Shown: positions 50,753 to 60,230 of the stretch, one piece after another
How the letters are laid out: the number at the start of each line of letters is the position of its first letter
How positions within the stretch are numbered: the stretch's first letter is position 1
Assembly: GCA_943913135.1 (NCBI GenBank)
Contig: CALTVE010000002.1
Coordinates: 310,001-374,000 of the forward strand
From: an uncultured Francisella sp.
GTDB taxonomy: Bacteria > Pseudomonadota > Gammaproteobacteria > Burkholderiales > Neisseriaceae
Direction: 5' to 3'
Length of the DNA: 64,000 nt
Notes under the pieces: model-generated
Databases searched by the model: none
What the model was told of the DNA's origin: nothing
The model's input: the letters and a program-made list of their open reading frames with translations, nothing else
Position numbers and translations under genes: made by a program

Positions 50753-51952
50753 ATGAAATTTCCCCCTATCATAAATTCGCTTCTGGATACGGATCTCTAT
50801 AAATTCACCATGTTACAGGTGATTTTGCATCAGTTCCCTGCTACCCACAGTGTATATCATTTCCATTGTCGTAATTGGCATAACTTACCGATTTCTTTAG
50901 GCGAATTGATAGATGAGGTGGAAGAGCAGATTGGTTATCTTTGTCACTTACGATTTACGGCCGATGAACTTGATTATTTACGTGGTTTGCGTTTTATTAA
51001 GAGTGACTTCGTTGATTACTTAGAATTTTTCCAGTTAAAAGAAAGGCTTATAAAGTTATCCGTAGATGACAACCACTGTCTGAACATCGCAGTTGAGGGG
51101 CCAATGATTCAGGCGATGTTTTTTGAAATCTTTATTTTAGCCATTGTCAGCGAAGTATATACTCGCCATATGGGCTGGTTTGAAGATACTCAAGAAGGAG
51201 AAAGGCGATTACAAGAAAAAATTGTGCTTTTAAAAACTTATGATCGGATGCAAGATAAAAATACCTCTTTTCACATTTCTGATTTTGGAACTCGCAGGCG
51301 CTGTAGTTTTAAGTGGCAGAAGCATGTTGTTGAGGTGCTGCAGCAAAGTGTGCCGCGGATTTTCCGTGGTACGAGCAATGTATGGATGGCTCGACATTTT
51401 AATATCTCACCCATCGGTACTATGGCCCATGAATTTTTACAAGCCTTCCAGGCATTAAATGTACGTTTGCGTAACTTTCAGAAAGCGGCTTTAGAAAGCT
51501 GGGTGCAAGAATACCGGGGTGATTTAGGCATTGCCTTAACCGATGTTGTCGGAGTAGATGCTTTTTTGCGTGATTTTGATCTCTACTTTGCTAAGCTTTT
51601 TGATGGCTTAAGGCATGATAGTGGCGATCCTTATAAATGGGGGGAAAAAATTTATGCCCATTACCAAAAGCTGCGCATTGCAACTTCGACAAAAATGTTG
51701 ACCTTTAGCGATGGCTTAACCATCCCTGCTGCTTGGAATTTGTATAGGGCATTTAAAGATCGTTTTAAAACCAGTTTTGGCATTGGTACTAATTTAACCA
51801 ATGATATGGGGCATGAACCTTTAAATATTGTTCTGAAGTTAGTGCGCTGTAATGGTCAGCCTGTGGCCAAGTTATCTGACAGTAAGGGTAAAATGATGGC
51901 GGTTGACCCTGCCTTTTTAGCCTATTTAAAGAGTGTGTTTAAAGTGAAGTAA
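50753..51952 (+). CDS. pncB: nicotinate phosphoribosyltransferase
   Basis: PncB converts nicotinate and PRPP into nicotinate mononucleotide for NAD salvage. The 399-residue protein has SLLDTDLYKFTMLQ, the FGTRRRCSFKWQ loop, GTSNVWMARH, the active-site GTMAHEFLQAF with His, and DGLRHDSGDPYKWGEK, which binds PRPP. All active-site regions are intact. A terminator follows the stop. Confidence 0.96.
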   Translation: MKFPPIINSLLDTDLYKFTMLQVILHQFPATHSVYHFHCRNWHNLPISLGELIDEVEEQIGYLCHLRFTADELDYLRGLRFIKSDFVDYLEFFQLKERLIKLSVDDNHCLNIAVEGPMIQAMFFEIFILAIVSEVYTRHMGWFEDTQEGERRLQEKIVLLKTYDRMQDKNTSFHISDFGTRRRCSFKWQKHVVEVLQQSVPRIFRGTSNVWMARHFNISPIGTMAHEFLQAFQALNVRLRNFQKAALESWVQEYRGDLGIALTDVVGVDAFLRDFDLYFAKLFDGLRHDSGDPYKWGEKIYAHYQKLRIATSTKMLTFSDGLTIPAAWNLYRAFKDRFKTSFGIGTNLTNDMGHEPLNIVLKLVRCNGQPVAKLSDSKGKMMAVDPAFLAYLKSVFKVK

Positions 51953-51964
51953 AAGTTAAAATAT

Positions 51965-51994
51965 AAAAGGCGAGGGATAGAACCTCGCCTTTTT
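51965..51994. terminator. bidirectional terminator between pncB and lipoprotein gene
   Basis: A strong 11-bp stem AAAAGGCGAGG/CCTCGCCTTTT with a 7-nt loop has a T run on both strands. It sits between the convergent stops at 51952 and 52012 and ends both transcripts. Confidence 0.85.
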
Positions 51995-52011
51995 ATTGGT
52001 TTTTGGAGGGT

Positions 52012-52626
52012 TTAAAGCTGTTGGGCGTATTGACAGTCTTTTTGATGGCCCGCTTTGCAAGATTGATCGAGTAGAGCTTTTACCTTTTGGTAAGCATTAC
52101 AAGATTGTTGATCTTTCTTAGTTTCGCATTGTGTTTTAACTTGTTTTAAATTATTAAAGATTTTTTGGCTTAATTGGTTCAAACTTTCACACGCGCCCTG
52201 GTTTTTCAAATTACAAGCGCGCAATAGGGAACCTACGGCTAAGTTATAAGATTGAGTGGCTAATTGATTGTTCTTTGCCTTTATTGCTTCTTCGTTCAAT
52301 TTAATAAAAATGACGCCAGAATCTACACAGGATTGAGCATTGTTATGCAAACATTCTTGCGCCAAATTTTCAACCAAATTTTTACAACTTTCTTGATTAT
52401 TTTTTGCACATTGATCCGCATAGGCTTGATTTTGCGCTGAAAGTTTAGGTGCATTTTTTTGGCTAGTCTGCGCTTGTTTTACCATAGTGGGAGTAGCTTG
52501 GCTTGATACTGCTTCAGTATTTGTTTGGTTTACTTCAGCATTGTCAGAAGGTTGGGGGCTACAAGCTGCTAATACTAAACTTAGAGCGGCTAAATACACG
52601 GCTTTAAAAGACGATTTCTCCATCAT
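52012..52626 (-). CDS. lipoprotein with C-x7-C cysteine repeats
   Basis: A 204-residue outer-envelope lipoprotein with lipobox LVLAAC (cysteine about residue 22), followed by a low-complexity linker of Thr, Gln and Ser. The rest has C-x7-C units CAKNNQESC, CLHNNAQSC, CNLKNQGAC and CKAGHQKDC, plus one C-x8-C unit, CETKKDQQSC. It aligns with the secreted protein upstream of pncB and has one extra unit near the C-terminus. Function unknown. It lies upstream of a bidirectional terminator and downstream of rpmG. Confidence 0.8.
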   Translation of the reverse strand: MMEKSSFKAVYLAALSLVLAACSPQPSDNAEVNQTNTEAVSSQATPTMVKQAQTSQKNAPKLSAQNQAYADQCAKNNQESCKNLVENLAQECLHNNAQSCVDSGVIFIKLNEEAIKAKNNQLATQSYNLAVGSLLRACNLKNQGACESLNQLSQKIFNNLKQVKTQCETKKDQQSCNAYQKVKALLDQSCKAGHQKDCQYAQQL

Positions 52627-52661
52627 TTCAGGATCCTTTGTAGAAAGTTAAAAAGGGAAAA

Positions 52662-52817
52662 TTACTTCAGTTTAGCTTCTTTGTAGGTAACGCGTTTTCT
52701 GGCTACGGGATCAAATTTGGTAATTTCCAATTTTCCACTCATAGTACGCTTATTTTTAGTGGTTACGTAAAAGTGACCGGTTCCCGCAGAAGATTCTAAT
52801 TTTATTTTGTCACGCAT
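52662..52817 (-). CDS. rpmG: 50S ribosomal protein L33
   Basis: A 51-residue ribosomal protein, found by translating the gap. It begins MRDKIKLESSAGTGHFY and continues with TTKNKRTMSGKLEITKFDPV, then ends in RKRVTYKEAKLK. It has no cysteines, so it is the zinc-free form of L33. It follows rpmB by 18 bp, the conserved rpmB-rpmG order. The ORF was too short for automatic lists. Confidence 0.95.
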   Translation of the reverse strand: MRDKIKLESSAGTGHFYVTTKNKRTMSGKLEITKFDPVARKRVTYKEAKLK

Positions 52818-52835
52818 GTGGGTGAGTCCTTAAAT

Positions 52836-53072
52836 TTAAGAGGATTTGCCAGAATTTAAATGGATTTTCAGCACTTCATCGAATCCCAGTTTGTCAATCA
52901 GGCGTAACCCTGCATTAGAAACTCGTAAACGTATAAAGCGTTGCTGTTCTTCCGACCAAAATCGGCGAGATTGCAGATTTGGTAAGAAGCGGCGTTTAGT
53001 TTTATTATGGGCGTGAGAAACCCGGTTACCTACACGGGGGCGTTTTCCAGTCACGCTACAAATCCTAGCCAT
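52836..53072 (-). CDS. rpmB: 50S ribosomal protein L28
   Basis: A 78-residue ribosomal protein with the L28 signature MARICSVTGKRPRVGNRVS and TKRRFLPNLQSRRFW. It starts at ATG 53072 and is followed by rpmG. The 171-bp upstream gap to the efflux operon is very AT-rich and should contain the promoter. Confidence 0.96.
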   Translation of the reverse strand: MARICSVTGKRPRVGNRVSHAHNKTKRRFLPNLQSRRFWSEEQQRFIRLRVSNAGLRLIDKLGFDEVLKIHLNSGKSS

Positions 53073-53243
53073 GGCATTCTATCCTAAAGAGAAAATACTA
53101 ATTTTACATATTAACATATTTACAACATTTTTTCATCATTACATTTTACATAATGAAACACTTCGAACAAGGTTAAAACTTTTTTTATAGGTATTTTCTT
53201 AAAAACTGGAGTTTGTTTTTTATTTTCTGGCCTTTAAAATTTG

Positions 53244-54731
53244 TTATTTATTTGGGTCATTAGCAGTGCTACCGCCTCCTAAAGAAGTATATAAATCTAC
53301 TTGATTAAAAAGCTTGGCCTCAGTGAGTTTTAAGTAAGAATTTTGGCTTTCAATATAGGTTTTTTCTGCTTCTAGCATTTCGTTCCGATCCGTAATCCCT
53401 TGATTAAAACGCAGACGGGTTAAGTCTCGTGTTTTTCTTGTATTTCTTTGTATTTGATCACTTAAAATATATTCTTCATTCAGCTTATGGTAAACATTAA
53501 GAGCTGTGATAACTTCAAAAAAAGCTTGTTGGATAGCATGTTGATAATCAAGCACCATGGCTTTTTTAGCAATTTTGCTCAATTTTAAATAGGTGATGCT
53601 CGGGAAAATATCAAAAAGAGGCAGGGTTACTGTGGGTCCGGCATTCCAGCCAATTTGGTTATGATGGAATAAAGTATTAAAACTGCTCGAAGCTGCCAAT
53701 AAGCTGCCGTTTAACAGAACGCGTGGAAAGAAGGCGGAGCGCGCCACGCCAATTTCAGCATTCGCCTGTTGTAATTTCTCTTCTAAACTACGGATATCGG
53801 GGCGATAAAGCATAACTTCAGAGGGAATATCCGTCGGTAAAGCATTGTAATAGAACTGCTGATCCAAAGGTAAAGGAGTGGGTAAAATTTTGGGTAGCGG
53901 TTCTCCAATTAATACTGCCAATTCATTTTCACTGCGACTATAAATTTCTTTTGCCTCCAAAAGTGCCGTATGTGCTTGGTCTAAAGCATTTTGCTGCTGT
54001 AAGAGCTCTAATTTAGAGCTAATTCCAGCTCGTTCTCTTAAAGACTGAATATGGTAAAGCTCTTTTTGATAAGCGTAGGTTTGGCGCGCATTACGTAACA
54101 ATTGTTCGGCAATACGGGTAGCAAAATATTTTTTGGCAATGGATGCAATTAAGGTGATTTGCGCATTGATTTGATCATAATAGTTCGCCTTAAGTGCATG
54201 TCTGGCCATTGCTCCTTGGTCAAATTTACGGTATACATCCAATTCAAAATGGGTAACTCCTAAACCGGTGCTGTACTTTTGTTCAATCATACTGCGTGAA
54301 CCTGAATCCAAAGGAGCAGAGCGATTTTTTGAAATACTCTCCAAGCTTAAATTGGGAATTAATTTATAAATATCTAAGCCATATTGAGCATTAGCGCGCT
54401 TTAAATTAAGCATAGCTCTTTGTACTTCATAGTTGTTTTTTAAGCCGATGGCGATCAGCTTTTTTAAAGCAGGGTCAGCAAAATAGTGCTGCCAGCTAAT
54501 ATCGCTGGCTTTTCTTTGTACTTGCGTGCTCACTGCAGGTACCGTCAAGGGTATAGCACTGTTTATTTTAGGTCTTTGATAGCGAGGCGCCATAGTACAT
54601 GCAGTCACTAAGCAGACCGTGATAAAGCTCATGGATAAGGTCTTAAATTTTGGGCCTAAGCCATGAGAAAAATTGATCATACAGTTTTTTCTTTTTTTAT
54701 GGTAAGTGTGTAGGACAAAGTAGATTTTCAT
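53244..54731 (-). CDS. RND efflux outer-membrane factor (OprM/NodT family)
   Basis: A 495-residue TolC-like outer-membrane channel that completes the tripartite pump with the two upstream proteins. Lipobox LVTAC is followed by TMAPRYQRP, as in OprM/CusC lipoproteins. Two repeats of the outer-membrane-factor domain follow, with LPTDIPSEVMLYRPDI and FPRVLLNGS typical of the family. The start at 54731 overlaps the pump stop by 4 bp. Met18 (54680) would give a more usual signal peptide. Confidence 0.9.
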   Translation of the reverse strand: MKIYFVLHTYHKKRKNCMINFSHGLGPKFKTLSMSFITVCLVTACTMAPRYQRPKINSAIPLTVPAVSTQVQRKASDISWQHYFADPALKKLIAIGLKNNYEVQRAMLNLKRANAQYGLDIYKLIPNLSLESISKNRSAPLDSGSRSMIEQKYSTGLGVTHFELDVYRKFDQGAMARHALKANYYDQINAQITLIASIAKKYFATRIAEQLLRNARQTYAYQKELYHIQSLRERAGISSKLELLQQQNALDQAHTALLEAKEIYSRSENELAVLIGEPLPKILPTPLPLDQQFYYNALPTDIPSEVMLYRPDIRSLEEKLQQANAEIGVARSAFFPRVLLNGSLLAASSSFNTLFHHNQIGWNAGPTVTLPLFDIFPSITYLKLSKIAKKAMVLDYQHAIQQAFFEVITALNVYHKLNEEYILSDQIQRNTRKTRDLTRLRFNQGITDRNEMLEAEKTYIESQNSYLKLTEAKLFNQVDLYTSLGGGSTANDPNK

Positions 54732-57700
54732 TGAACTTTCACCTTTTGTTGTTTTTTTATCCTTTTTTTACTGAGGTTTTCAATTAGGATAAAAAAAGTG
54801 GGTACCAAGAATAGCGCTAAAAAGGTACCGATCAACATTCCAAAAAATACAATAGCGCCAATCTCATTTTGCGCTGATGAGCTTGCCCCTTTAGAAAACA
54901 TCAAAGGAAGGGATCCGACGATAAAGGCAATAGAAGTCATGATAATCGGACGAAAACGCAAATGTGCTGCTTCTAAGGCGGCCTGCGTTGCACTTTTTCC
55001 TTCTGCTTTTAGACTACGGGCAAATTCAACAATCAAGATCGCATTTTTTGCAGTTAACCCCATTATCGCGATTAAACCGATTTTAAAATATAGGTCATTG
55101 CTTAAACCCGTTAAGCTAGCCCCGATAATGATGCCAAACATGCCAAGTGGGATAGAAAATAATACGATAAAAGGCAGTGCCCAGCTTTCATACAACGCTG
55201 CTAAACAGAGAAATACTACAACAATGGACAATAAATAAAGGATAAAAGACTGGTTGCCCGCTTTCTCCTGTTCTGCAGCAATGCCAGTCCAGTCATAATC
55301 AATGCCATGAGGAAATACGGTCTGAGCAATTTTTTCTATCACCTTCATTCCTATACCGGTGCCCATTTTAGTGCTGAAATTCAGCGATAAAGAAGGAAAA
55401 CCATTGTGCCGTGTTAAGTTGGCGGGTTCTTCTGTATAGGTATAAGTTGCAAAAGTAGATAAAGGGATTTCTTTACCTTCAGTGGTGGGTACGGTTAAAC
55501 TCATTAAATCTTGTTCATTTTTCCGTCCTTTAGCATCCGCTTGCAAAATCACCTGTTGCATTTTCCCCTTGTAAGGAAAATCATTAATATAAAAGGAGCT
55601 AATGTAGCTCGTTAAAGCATGTTGTACTGCCGATAATTTGACCCCGTTTCCCATCATGACATCCTTATTGATATTTACCCTTAAGACTGTCTGTTTGCCT
55701 TTACCTCCAGGCTGAGGGCTACTAATATAGTGTGATCCAGCAGGAGACAAAATGGCTCCCATCGTAGCTAACCGAGCATTTGTCAAAGCGTCATAGCCCA
55801 AGTTACCTCTATCTTCGATCATAATCTGTAGTTGGTCACTGGTTCCTAGGGAGGGTATTGCTGGCGGTGAAACGACCAAACTGAAAGATGTTTGATCTTT
55901 CATCACTTTTTCAGTAAATTTTTTGGCTAAAGTAAAAGCATTTAATTCTTTGCCTGTTCTTTTTGACCAATCTTCTAAACTAATAAAAGCAATTCCATAA
56001 TTCTCCCCAGTGCCGAGAAAACTGAATCCGGCCACCGAGGCAACTGAGTCTACTCCAGGCTGCTTGATTAAATAATCACTGTATTTATTTAATACTTTTT
56101 CGGTATCTGTGATTTTGGCGTTATGAGTAAGTTGGGTAAATAGATAAAGAATTTTTTGATCTTCATTAGGGAGAAAGCCAGTCGGCAGAATGAAAAAGCC
56201 GATACCAATCAAAAGTAAAATCAAAACATAGAGACTATAAAGTAGCCAGCGAAAGCGGGCAGTAAGTATATCAAGTAAGCGTACATAAACGGTTGATAAA
56301 TGATCAAACTGCTTTTCAAACCAAGTAAAAAACTGGTTACTTCGAATATTAAGATGATCTAGCCAGTTTTTTTGCAGTGAAGAAGAGACAGGATTTGCTT
56401 GAGGTTGAGTGGGTTTTAATAATAAAACACATAAGGCAGGGGTGAGGGTCAAAGCTATAAATCCTGAAACTGCAATGGACACAGTGGTTACTGCTGAAAA
56501 TTGTTTATAAATAGCGCCTGTACTTCCACTAAATAGTGCCATCGGTAAAAAAACCGCCACTAAAACCAAGGTGATTCCCACGATTGCACCAGAAATTTGC
56601 TTCATCGCTTTAAACGTTGCTTCTTTTGGCGATAACTTTTCTTGCTTCATCAAACGTTCTATATTTTCTACTACCACGATGGCATCATCGACGACAATTC
56701 CGACCACCAGTACCATGGCAAACATGGTTAAAATATTAATCGACATTCCTAACGATAACAAAGCAGTGTTGGCGGCTAAAATAGAAATGGGCACTACCAA
56801 TATAGGGATTAAAGCATAACGGACATGATGTAGAAAAAGCAGCATGACGATTGCTACCAAGATAAAGGCTTCTATTAAGGTATGCTGAACTTTATTGATC
56901 GAAATTTTGACAAAAGTAGAGCTATCAAAGGGAATAGTATATTTTACCCCTGCAGGAAAAGAAGGCGCCAGTTTATCTAGGGTTTTTTTGACCGCAGCTG
57001 CAGTATCAATTGCATTGGCTTCGGAATTCTTTTGTACCATCATCGGTGCATTAGGGGCACCGTTATATTGAGTAGTAAATTGATAAATTCTTTGTCCTAA
57101 TTCCACTCGAGCAACATCTTTTAAGCGTATTAACTGTCCATCCTGGGTGGTTTTAACAATAATATTACGGAAGTCTTCTTCGTTTTGCAAAATACTTGGC
57201 ACTTCTATAGGGAGCAACAATTTTTGGGCAGAAAGCATGGGGGCGCCCCCTAAAGTACCGCCGCTTAAATAGGTGTTTTGTTGATTAATGGCTTGCTGTA
57301 TTTCAAAAGTAGATACCTCTAAAGCCCGCATTTTAACCGGGTCTAACCAAATGCGCATCGCTTTGGGGGAGGCAAACACTTGCGTACTTGATACGCCAGG
57401 TACGCGACTGATTTGTGGGGCGATAACTCTGGATACCCAGTCCCCTAGATCTTCTGATTTTAAGCCGTCTTTTCTTGTACTGGTAAAAGATAAAAGTTCC
57501 AAAAAGTCACTGGAATTTTTGTTGACGACCACGCCATTTGTACGCACAATAGCAGGTAGGCGGTTTTGAATTTGAGCGATGCGATTTTGAATTTGTACTC
57601 CGGCAATATCGGCATCGGTACCTGGAGAAAACACAGCCTTGATTTCGCCCGAACCGGCACTGTCTGATGTCGTATCGGTGTGGTCTAGCCCGCTGATGCC

Positions 57701-57910
57701 GATTAGAGCATCATCAATGACGCTGACAACATTTTCATCAATGGTTTGCGCGCTGGCCCCAGGATAAACTATTTTGATAGAAATAGTCGGTGGTGCGATA
57801 TTAGGATAAGCTTCGCGCGGCAGGTTATAGTAAGACACCACCCCGGTCAGGATAATAAATAAAGCAATCACCATCGCGAAAATAGGGCGATTAATAAAAA
57901 ATTTAGACAT
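54728..57910 (-). CDS. RND multidrug efflux pump, AcrB/MexB (HAE1) family
   Basis: A 1060-residue proton-driven inner-membrane pump that exports hydrophobic compounds. N-terminal FFINRPIFAMVIALFIIL, 12 membrane helices, and the essential proton-relay Asp pair in VVGIVVDDAIVVVENIERL (helix 4). The large periplasmic loops and late GLTAKNAILIVEFA motif match the HAE1 class. Its substrates cannot be told from sequence. It is the middle gene of a complete operon (adaptor, pump, channel); no local TetR repressor is present. Confidence 0.95.
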   Translation of the reverse strand: MSKFFINRPIFAMVIALFIILTGVVSYYNLPREAYPNIAPPTISIKIVYPGASAQTIDENVVSVIDDALIGISGLDHTDTTSDSAGSGEIKAVFSPGTDADIAGVQIQNRIAQIQNRLPAIVRTNGVVVNKNSSDFLELLSFTSTRKDGLKSEDLGDWVSRVIAPQISRVPGVSSTQVFASPKAMRIWLDPVKMRALEVSTFEIQQAINQQNTYLSGGTLGGAPMLSAQKLLLPIEVPSILQNEEDFRNIIVKTTQDGQLIRLKDVARVELGQRIYQFTTQYNGAPNAPMMVQKNSEANAIDTAAAVKKTLDKLAPSFPAGVKYTIPFDSSTFVKISINKVQHTLIEAFILVAIVMLLFLHHVRYALIPILVVPISILAANTALLSLGMSINILTMFAMVLVVGIVVDDAIVVVENIERLMKQEKLSPKEATFKAMKQISGAIVGITLVLVAVFLPMALFSGSTGAIYKQFSAVTTVSIAVSGFIALTLTPALCVLLLKPTQPQANPVSSSLQKNWLDHLNIRSNQFFTWFEKQFDHLSTVYVRLLDILTARFRWLLYSLYVLILLLIGIGFFILPTGFLPNEDQKILYLFTQLTHNAKITDTEKVLNKYSDYLIKQPGVDSVASVAGFSFLGTGENYGIAFISLEDWSKRTGKELNAFTLAKKFTEKVMKDQTSFSLVVSPPAIPSLGTSDQLQIMIEDRGNLGYDALTNARLATMGAILSPAGSHYISSPQPGGKGKQTVLRVNINKDVMMGNGVKLSAVQHALTSYISSFYINDFPYKGKMQQVILQADAKGRKNEQDLMSLTVPTTEGKEIPLSTFATYTYTEEPANLTRHNGFPSLSLNFSTKMGTGIGMKVIEKIAQTVFPHGIDYDWTGIAAEQEKAGNQSFILYLLSIVVVFLCLAALYESWALPFIVLFSIPLGMFGIIIGASLTGLSNDLYFKIGLIAIMGLTAKNAILIVEFARSLKAEGKSATQAALEAAHLRFRPIIMTSIAFIVGSLPLMFSKGASSSAQNEIGAIVFFGMLIGTFLALFLVPTFFILIENLSKKRIKKQQKVKVQ

Positions 57911-57963
57911 AAACCAATTTCTTTAAACTCAGTCGGCACTCCAGGATGTTTTTACTTTTTTCC

Positions 57964-59097
57964 TTATAATCCAGCATTTTTTTCGTCGCCAGGTTTAGGA
58001 GGTGCAATGATTGATTCGGATTTAACTACGCTGTAATTTACTTTAGGGGGTTGTACCAAGAGCTTCATGGTTCCTTCAACCAATATCAAGTCGCCTTCTT
58101 TTAAGCCTTCACTGCTGTAAACGTAGAGAGGATCTTGTTTGACGATATTGATTTGCCGTTTTATATAAGTGCCATCTTTGTGTACTACAATTACGGTGCC
58201 ACCGGTTTCGTTCATGGTCACAGCTTGCGAAGGAATTTTATAAAGATTGGGTACAGTACCAATAGCGATATCTAAGTTAACAAATAAGCCAGGCAGCAAT
58301 TGGTGTTCAGGATTAGGAATTTCTCCTTTCAACAACACTTGTCCCGTGTTTTCATCGATCGAAGCATCAATAAAGAGGATGTGTCCCGCATGCGGATAGG
58401 ATTGTCCATCTTGCAAACGCACTTTAAAGGGGAGCCCCTTTATATTTTGACCACTTAAGGTTGCATACTTTTTAAGTTTGGTGAAATCCTCTACAGATTG
58501 ATGGATATCAATTTTCAAAGGATCTTCCTGCTGAATCACTGCCAGTAAGGTGGGCGTACCTTGACCTACCAGCATCCCTTCAGTTACATAGGATTTACCA
58601 ATTTTTCCTGAGATAGGAGCGCGTATATGAGCATAATCCAGGTTAACTTGGGCAGCATTTAAAGCAGCCTTAGCCGCTTGCATCGTGGTTAAAGCATTGT
58701 CGTAATCTGCTTGACTGATTGCTCCTGAGCTAATTAGCGGTGCTATTTTATGAAAAACACTGGCGGCTTTTTGGTAATTGGCTTGGGCTTGGGCAACCTG
58801 AGCTTTTTCTGATTTATCGTCTATCAAAAACAACAGTGCCCCTTGTTTCACATAGCTGCCTTCTTCAAAGTAGCGTTTTTTAACTATTCCAGAAGTGCGT
58901 GCACGCATTTCTGCTTTACGCAGCGCTTCTAAACGACCGGTTAAATGGTCCTCCAAAGTAAGATGAGTCGGTGTTACTTGAATAACAGACACTTCCGGAG
59001 GAATTTTTTGTTCTTTTTTGCTGCCTCCTGAGCAAGCTATGAGGGTAAAAGAACATATAAGGGAAATACAAAGCCCAAGCCGTGTAAGAAATTGCAT
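57964..59097 (-). CDS. RND efflux periplasmic adaptor (AcrA family lipoprotein)
   Basis: A 377-residue membrane-fusion protein that links the RND pump to the outer-membrane factor. It has a lipoprotein signal with lipobox LIAC, then a biotinyl-lipoyl domain GRLEALRKAEMRARTSGIVKKRYFEEGSYVKQG, an alpha-hairpin with VDYAHIRAPISGKIGKS-like motif, and a beta-barrel end. First gene of the efflux operon, 53 bp before the pump gene. No palindromic operator is obvious upstream. Confidence 0.94.
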   Translation of the reverse strand: MQFLTRLGLCISLICSFTLIACSGGSKKEQKIPPEVSVIQVTPTHLTLEDHLTGRLEALRKAEMRARTSGIVKKRYFEEGSYVKQGALLFLIDDKSEKAQVAQAQANYQKAASVFHKIAPLISSGAISQADYDNALTTMQAAKAALNAAQVNLDYAHIRAPISGKIGKSYVTEGMLVGQGTPTLLAVIQQEDPLKIDIHQSVEDFTKLKKYATLSGQNIKGLPFKVRLQDGQSYPHAGHILFIDASIDENTGQVLLKGEIPNPEHQLLPGLFVNLDIAIGTVPNLYKIPSQAVTMNETGGTVIVVHKDGTYIKRQINIVKQDPLYVYSSEGLKEGDLILVEGTMKLLVQPPKVNYSVVKSESIIAPPKPGDEKNAGL

Positions 59098-59240
59098 ATA
59101 TAAAACCGCCTTTAGAATACTGAATAGCGGACAACCTTTAAGGAGAAAGTGTTTAGGTATTTAAGCATTAAGTGAACATTTTGCCACACGTTTTCTGGTC
59201 AAGCAAGAATAATTAAAGTATGATTTTAAAAAATAATTAG

Positions 59241-60221
59241 TTAGAGGAAAGCTATTTTTGCTAAATAAGCAAAATAAATCAATAGCAGTAAAATAAGGAT
59301 TACTCCTTTGATTCGGCCAATCTTTCCTGAAAAACCTTTTATAGGAATAGAAGAAAGCCATACCAGTAAAGTTAAACCTAAGGAAATCAATAGGTCGCGA
59401 TTCAATAGCGAATTTTCAAAATATAATGGTGCAGAAATAAGTCCGGAAATTCCTACTACAATTAAAGTGTTAAAGATATTAGACCCAATAATATTTCCCA
59501 GGACCAGGTCGGATTCTTGCTTTTTAGCAGCAGCAACTGCGGCTGCGAATTCGGGTAAAGAGGTGCCCATAGCGATAATGGTTAAACCGATGATCGAATC
59601 AGGTACTTCATAATAACGGGCAATGGTAACGGCACTGTCAACTACTACGCTAGAACTAAGCAATAATAAGGTTAGACCTGCACCGATAAAAAGAAGAGAT
59701 TGACCACGGGAAAGGCGTAAATGAGGGTTAAAGTCATCGTTGTTGCCTTGTTTTTCTTCTGGATGGCGTAAATACCAGAAAGTCAGAAAAAGCAAGATGA
59801 CTACAAAAATTGCAACCAGCCATAAGGCTTCAGTAAAAGTCAGGCGTCCATCGCAAGCGATCCATATGCTGAAGAGCGTTAGCAATAAAAGCAGAGGTAA
59901 CTCGATAGCAAAGTAACGTTTACTCACGATTAATGGATAAACAACGGCGGCGCCACCCAGGACGAAAGTGATGTTAAAAATATTAGAACCATAGGCATTG
60001 CCGAGGGCAATCGCACTGTGCTGTTGCCAAGAAGAAATTATTGATACCAGCATTTCTGGTAAAGAAGTACCAAAGCCGACAATCAAAACACCAATCAAAA
60101 AAACCGGTATTCTTAATAAGTTAGCTAGACTGATAGTGCCTTCTATAAACCAGTCAGAGCTTTTGAAGAGAATAATAAAACTAACGATTAATAAGAAAAT
60201 GGAAATAAAAATGGAGTTCAT
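59241..60221 (-). CDS. calcium/sodium antiporter of the CaCA family (YrbG type)
   Basis: A 326-residue membrane protein of about ten helices with the two alpha-repeats of the family: GVLIVGFGTSLPEMLVSI ... GNAYGSNIFNITFVLG and GLTIIAMGTSLPEFAAAVAA ... GNIIGSNIFNTLIVVG. It exchanges Ca2+ or other cations for Na+ at the inner membrane. It ends the minus-strand run after thrC, 9 bp downstream, and is probably in an operon with it. Confidence 0.94.
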   Translation of the reverse strand: MNSIFISIFLLIVSFIILFKSSDWFIEGTISLANLLRIPVFLIGVLIVGFGTSLPEMLVSIISSWQQHSAIALGNAYGSNIFNITFVLGGAAVVYPLIVSKRYFAIELPLLLLLTLFSIWIACDGRLTFTEALWLVAIFVVILLFLTFWYLRHPEEKQGNNDDFNPHLRLSRGQSLLFIGAGLTLLLLSSSVVVDSAVTIARYYEVPDSIIGLTIIAMGTSLPEFAAAVAAAKKQESDLVLGNIIGSNIFNTLIVVGISGLISAPLYFENSLLNRDLLISLGLTLLVWLSSIPIKGFSGKIGRIKGVILILLLLIYFAYLAKIAFL

Positions 60222-60230
60222 AGCTCACTT

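Noticed and set aside
54798..55238. 146-residue open frame on the plus strand antisense to the RND pump gene
   Set aside because: It is a shadow of the conserved pump gene, with low-complexity basic sequence and no ribosome binding site or family match.
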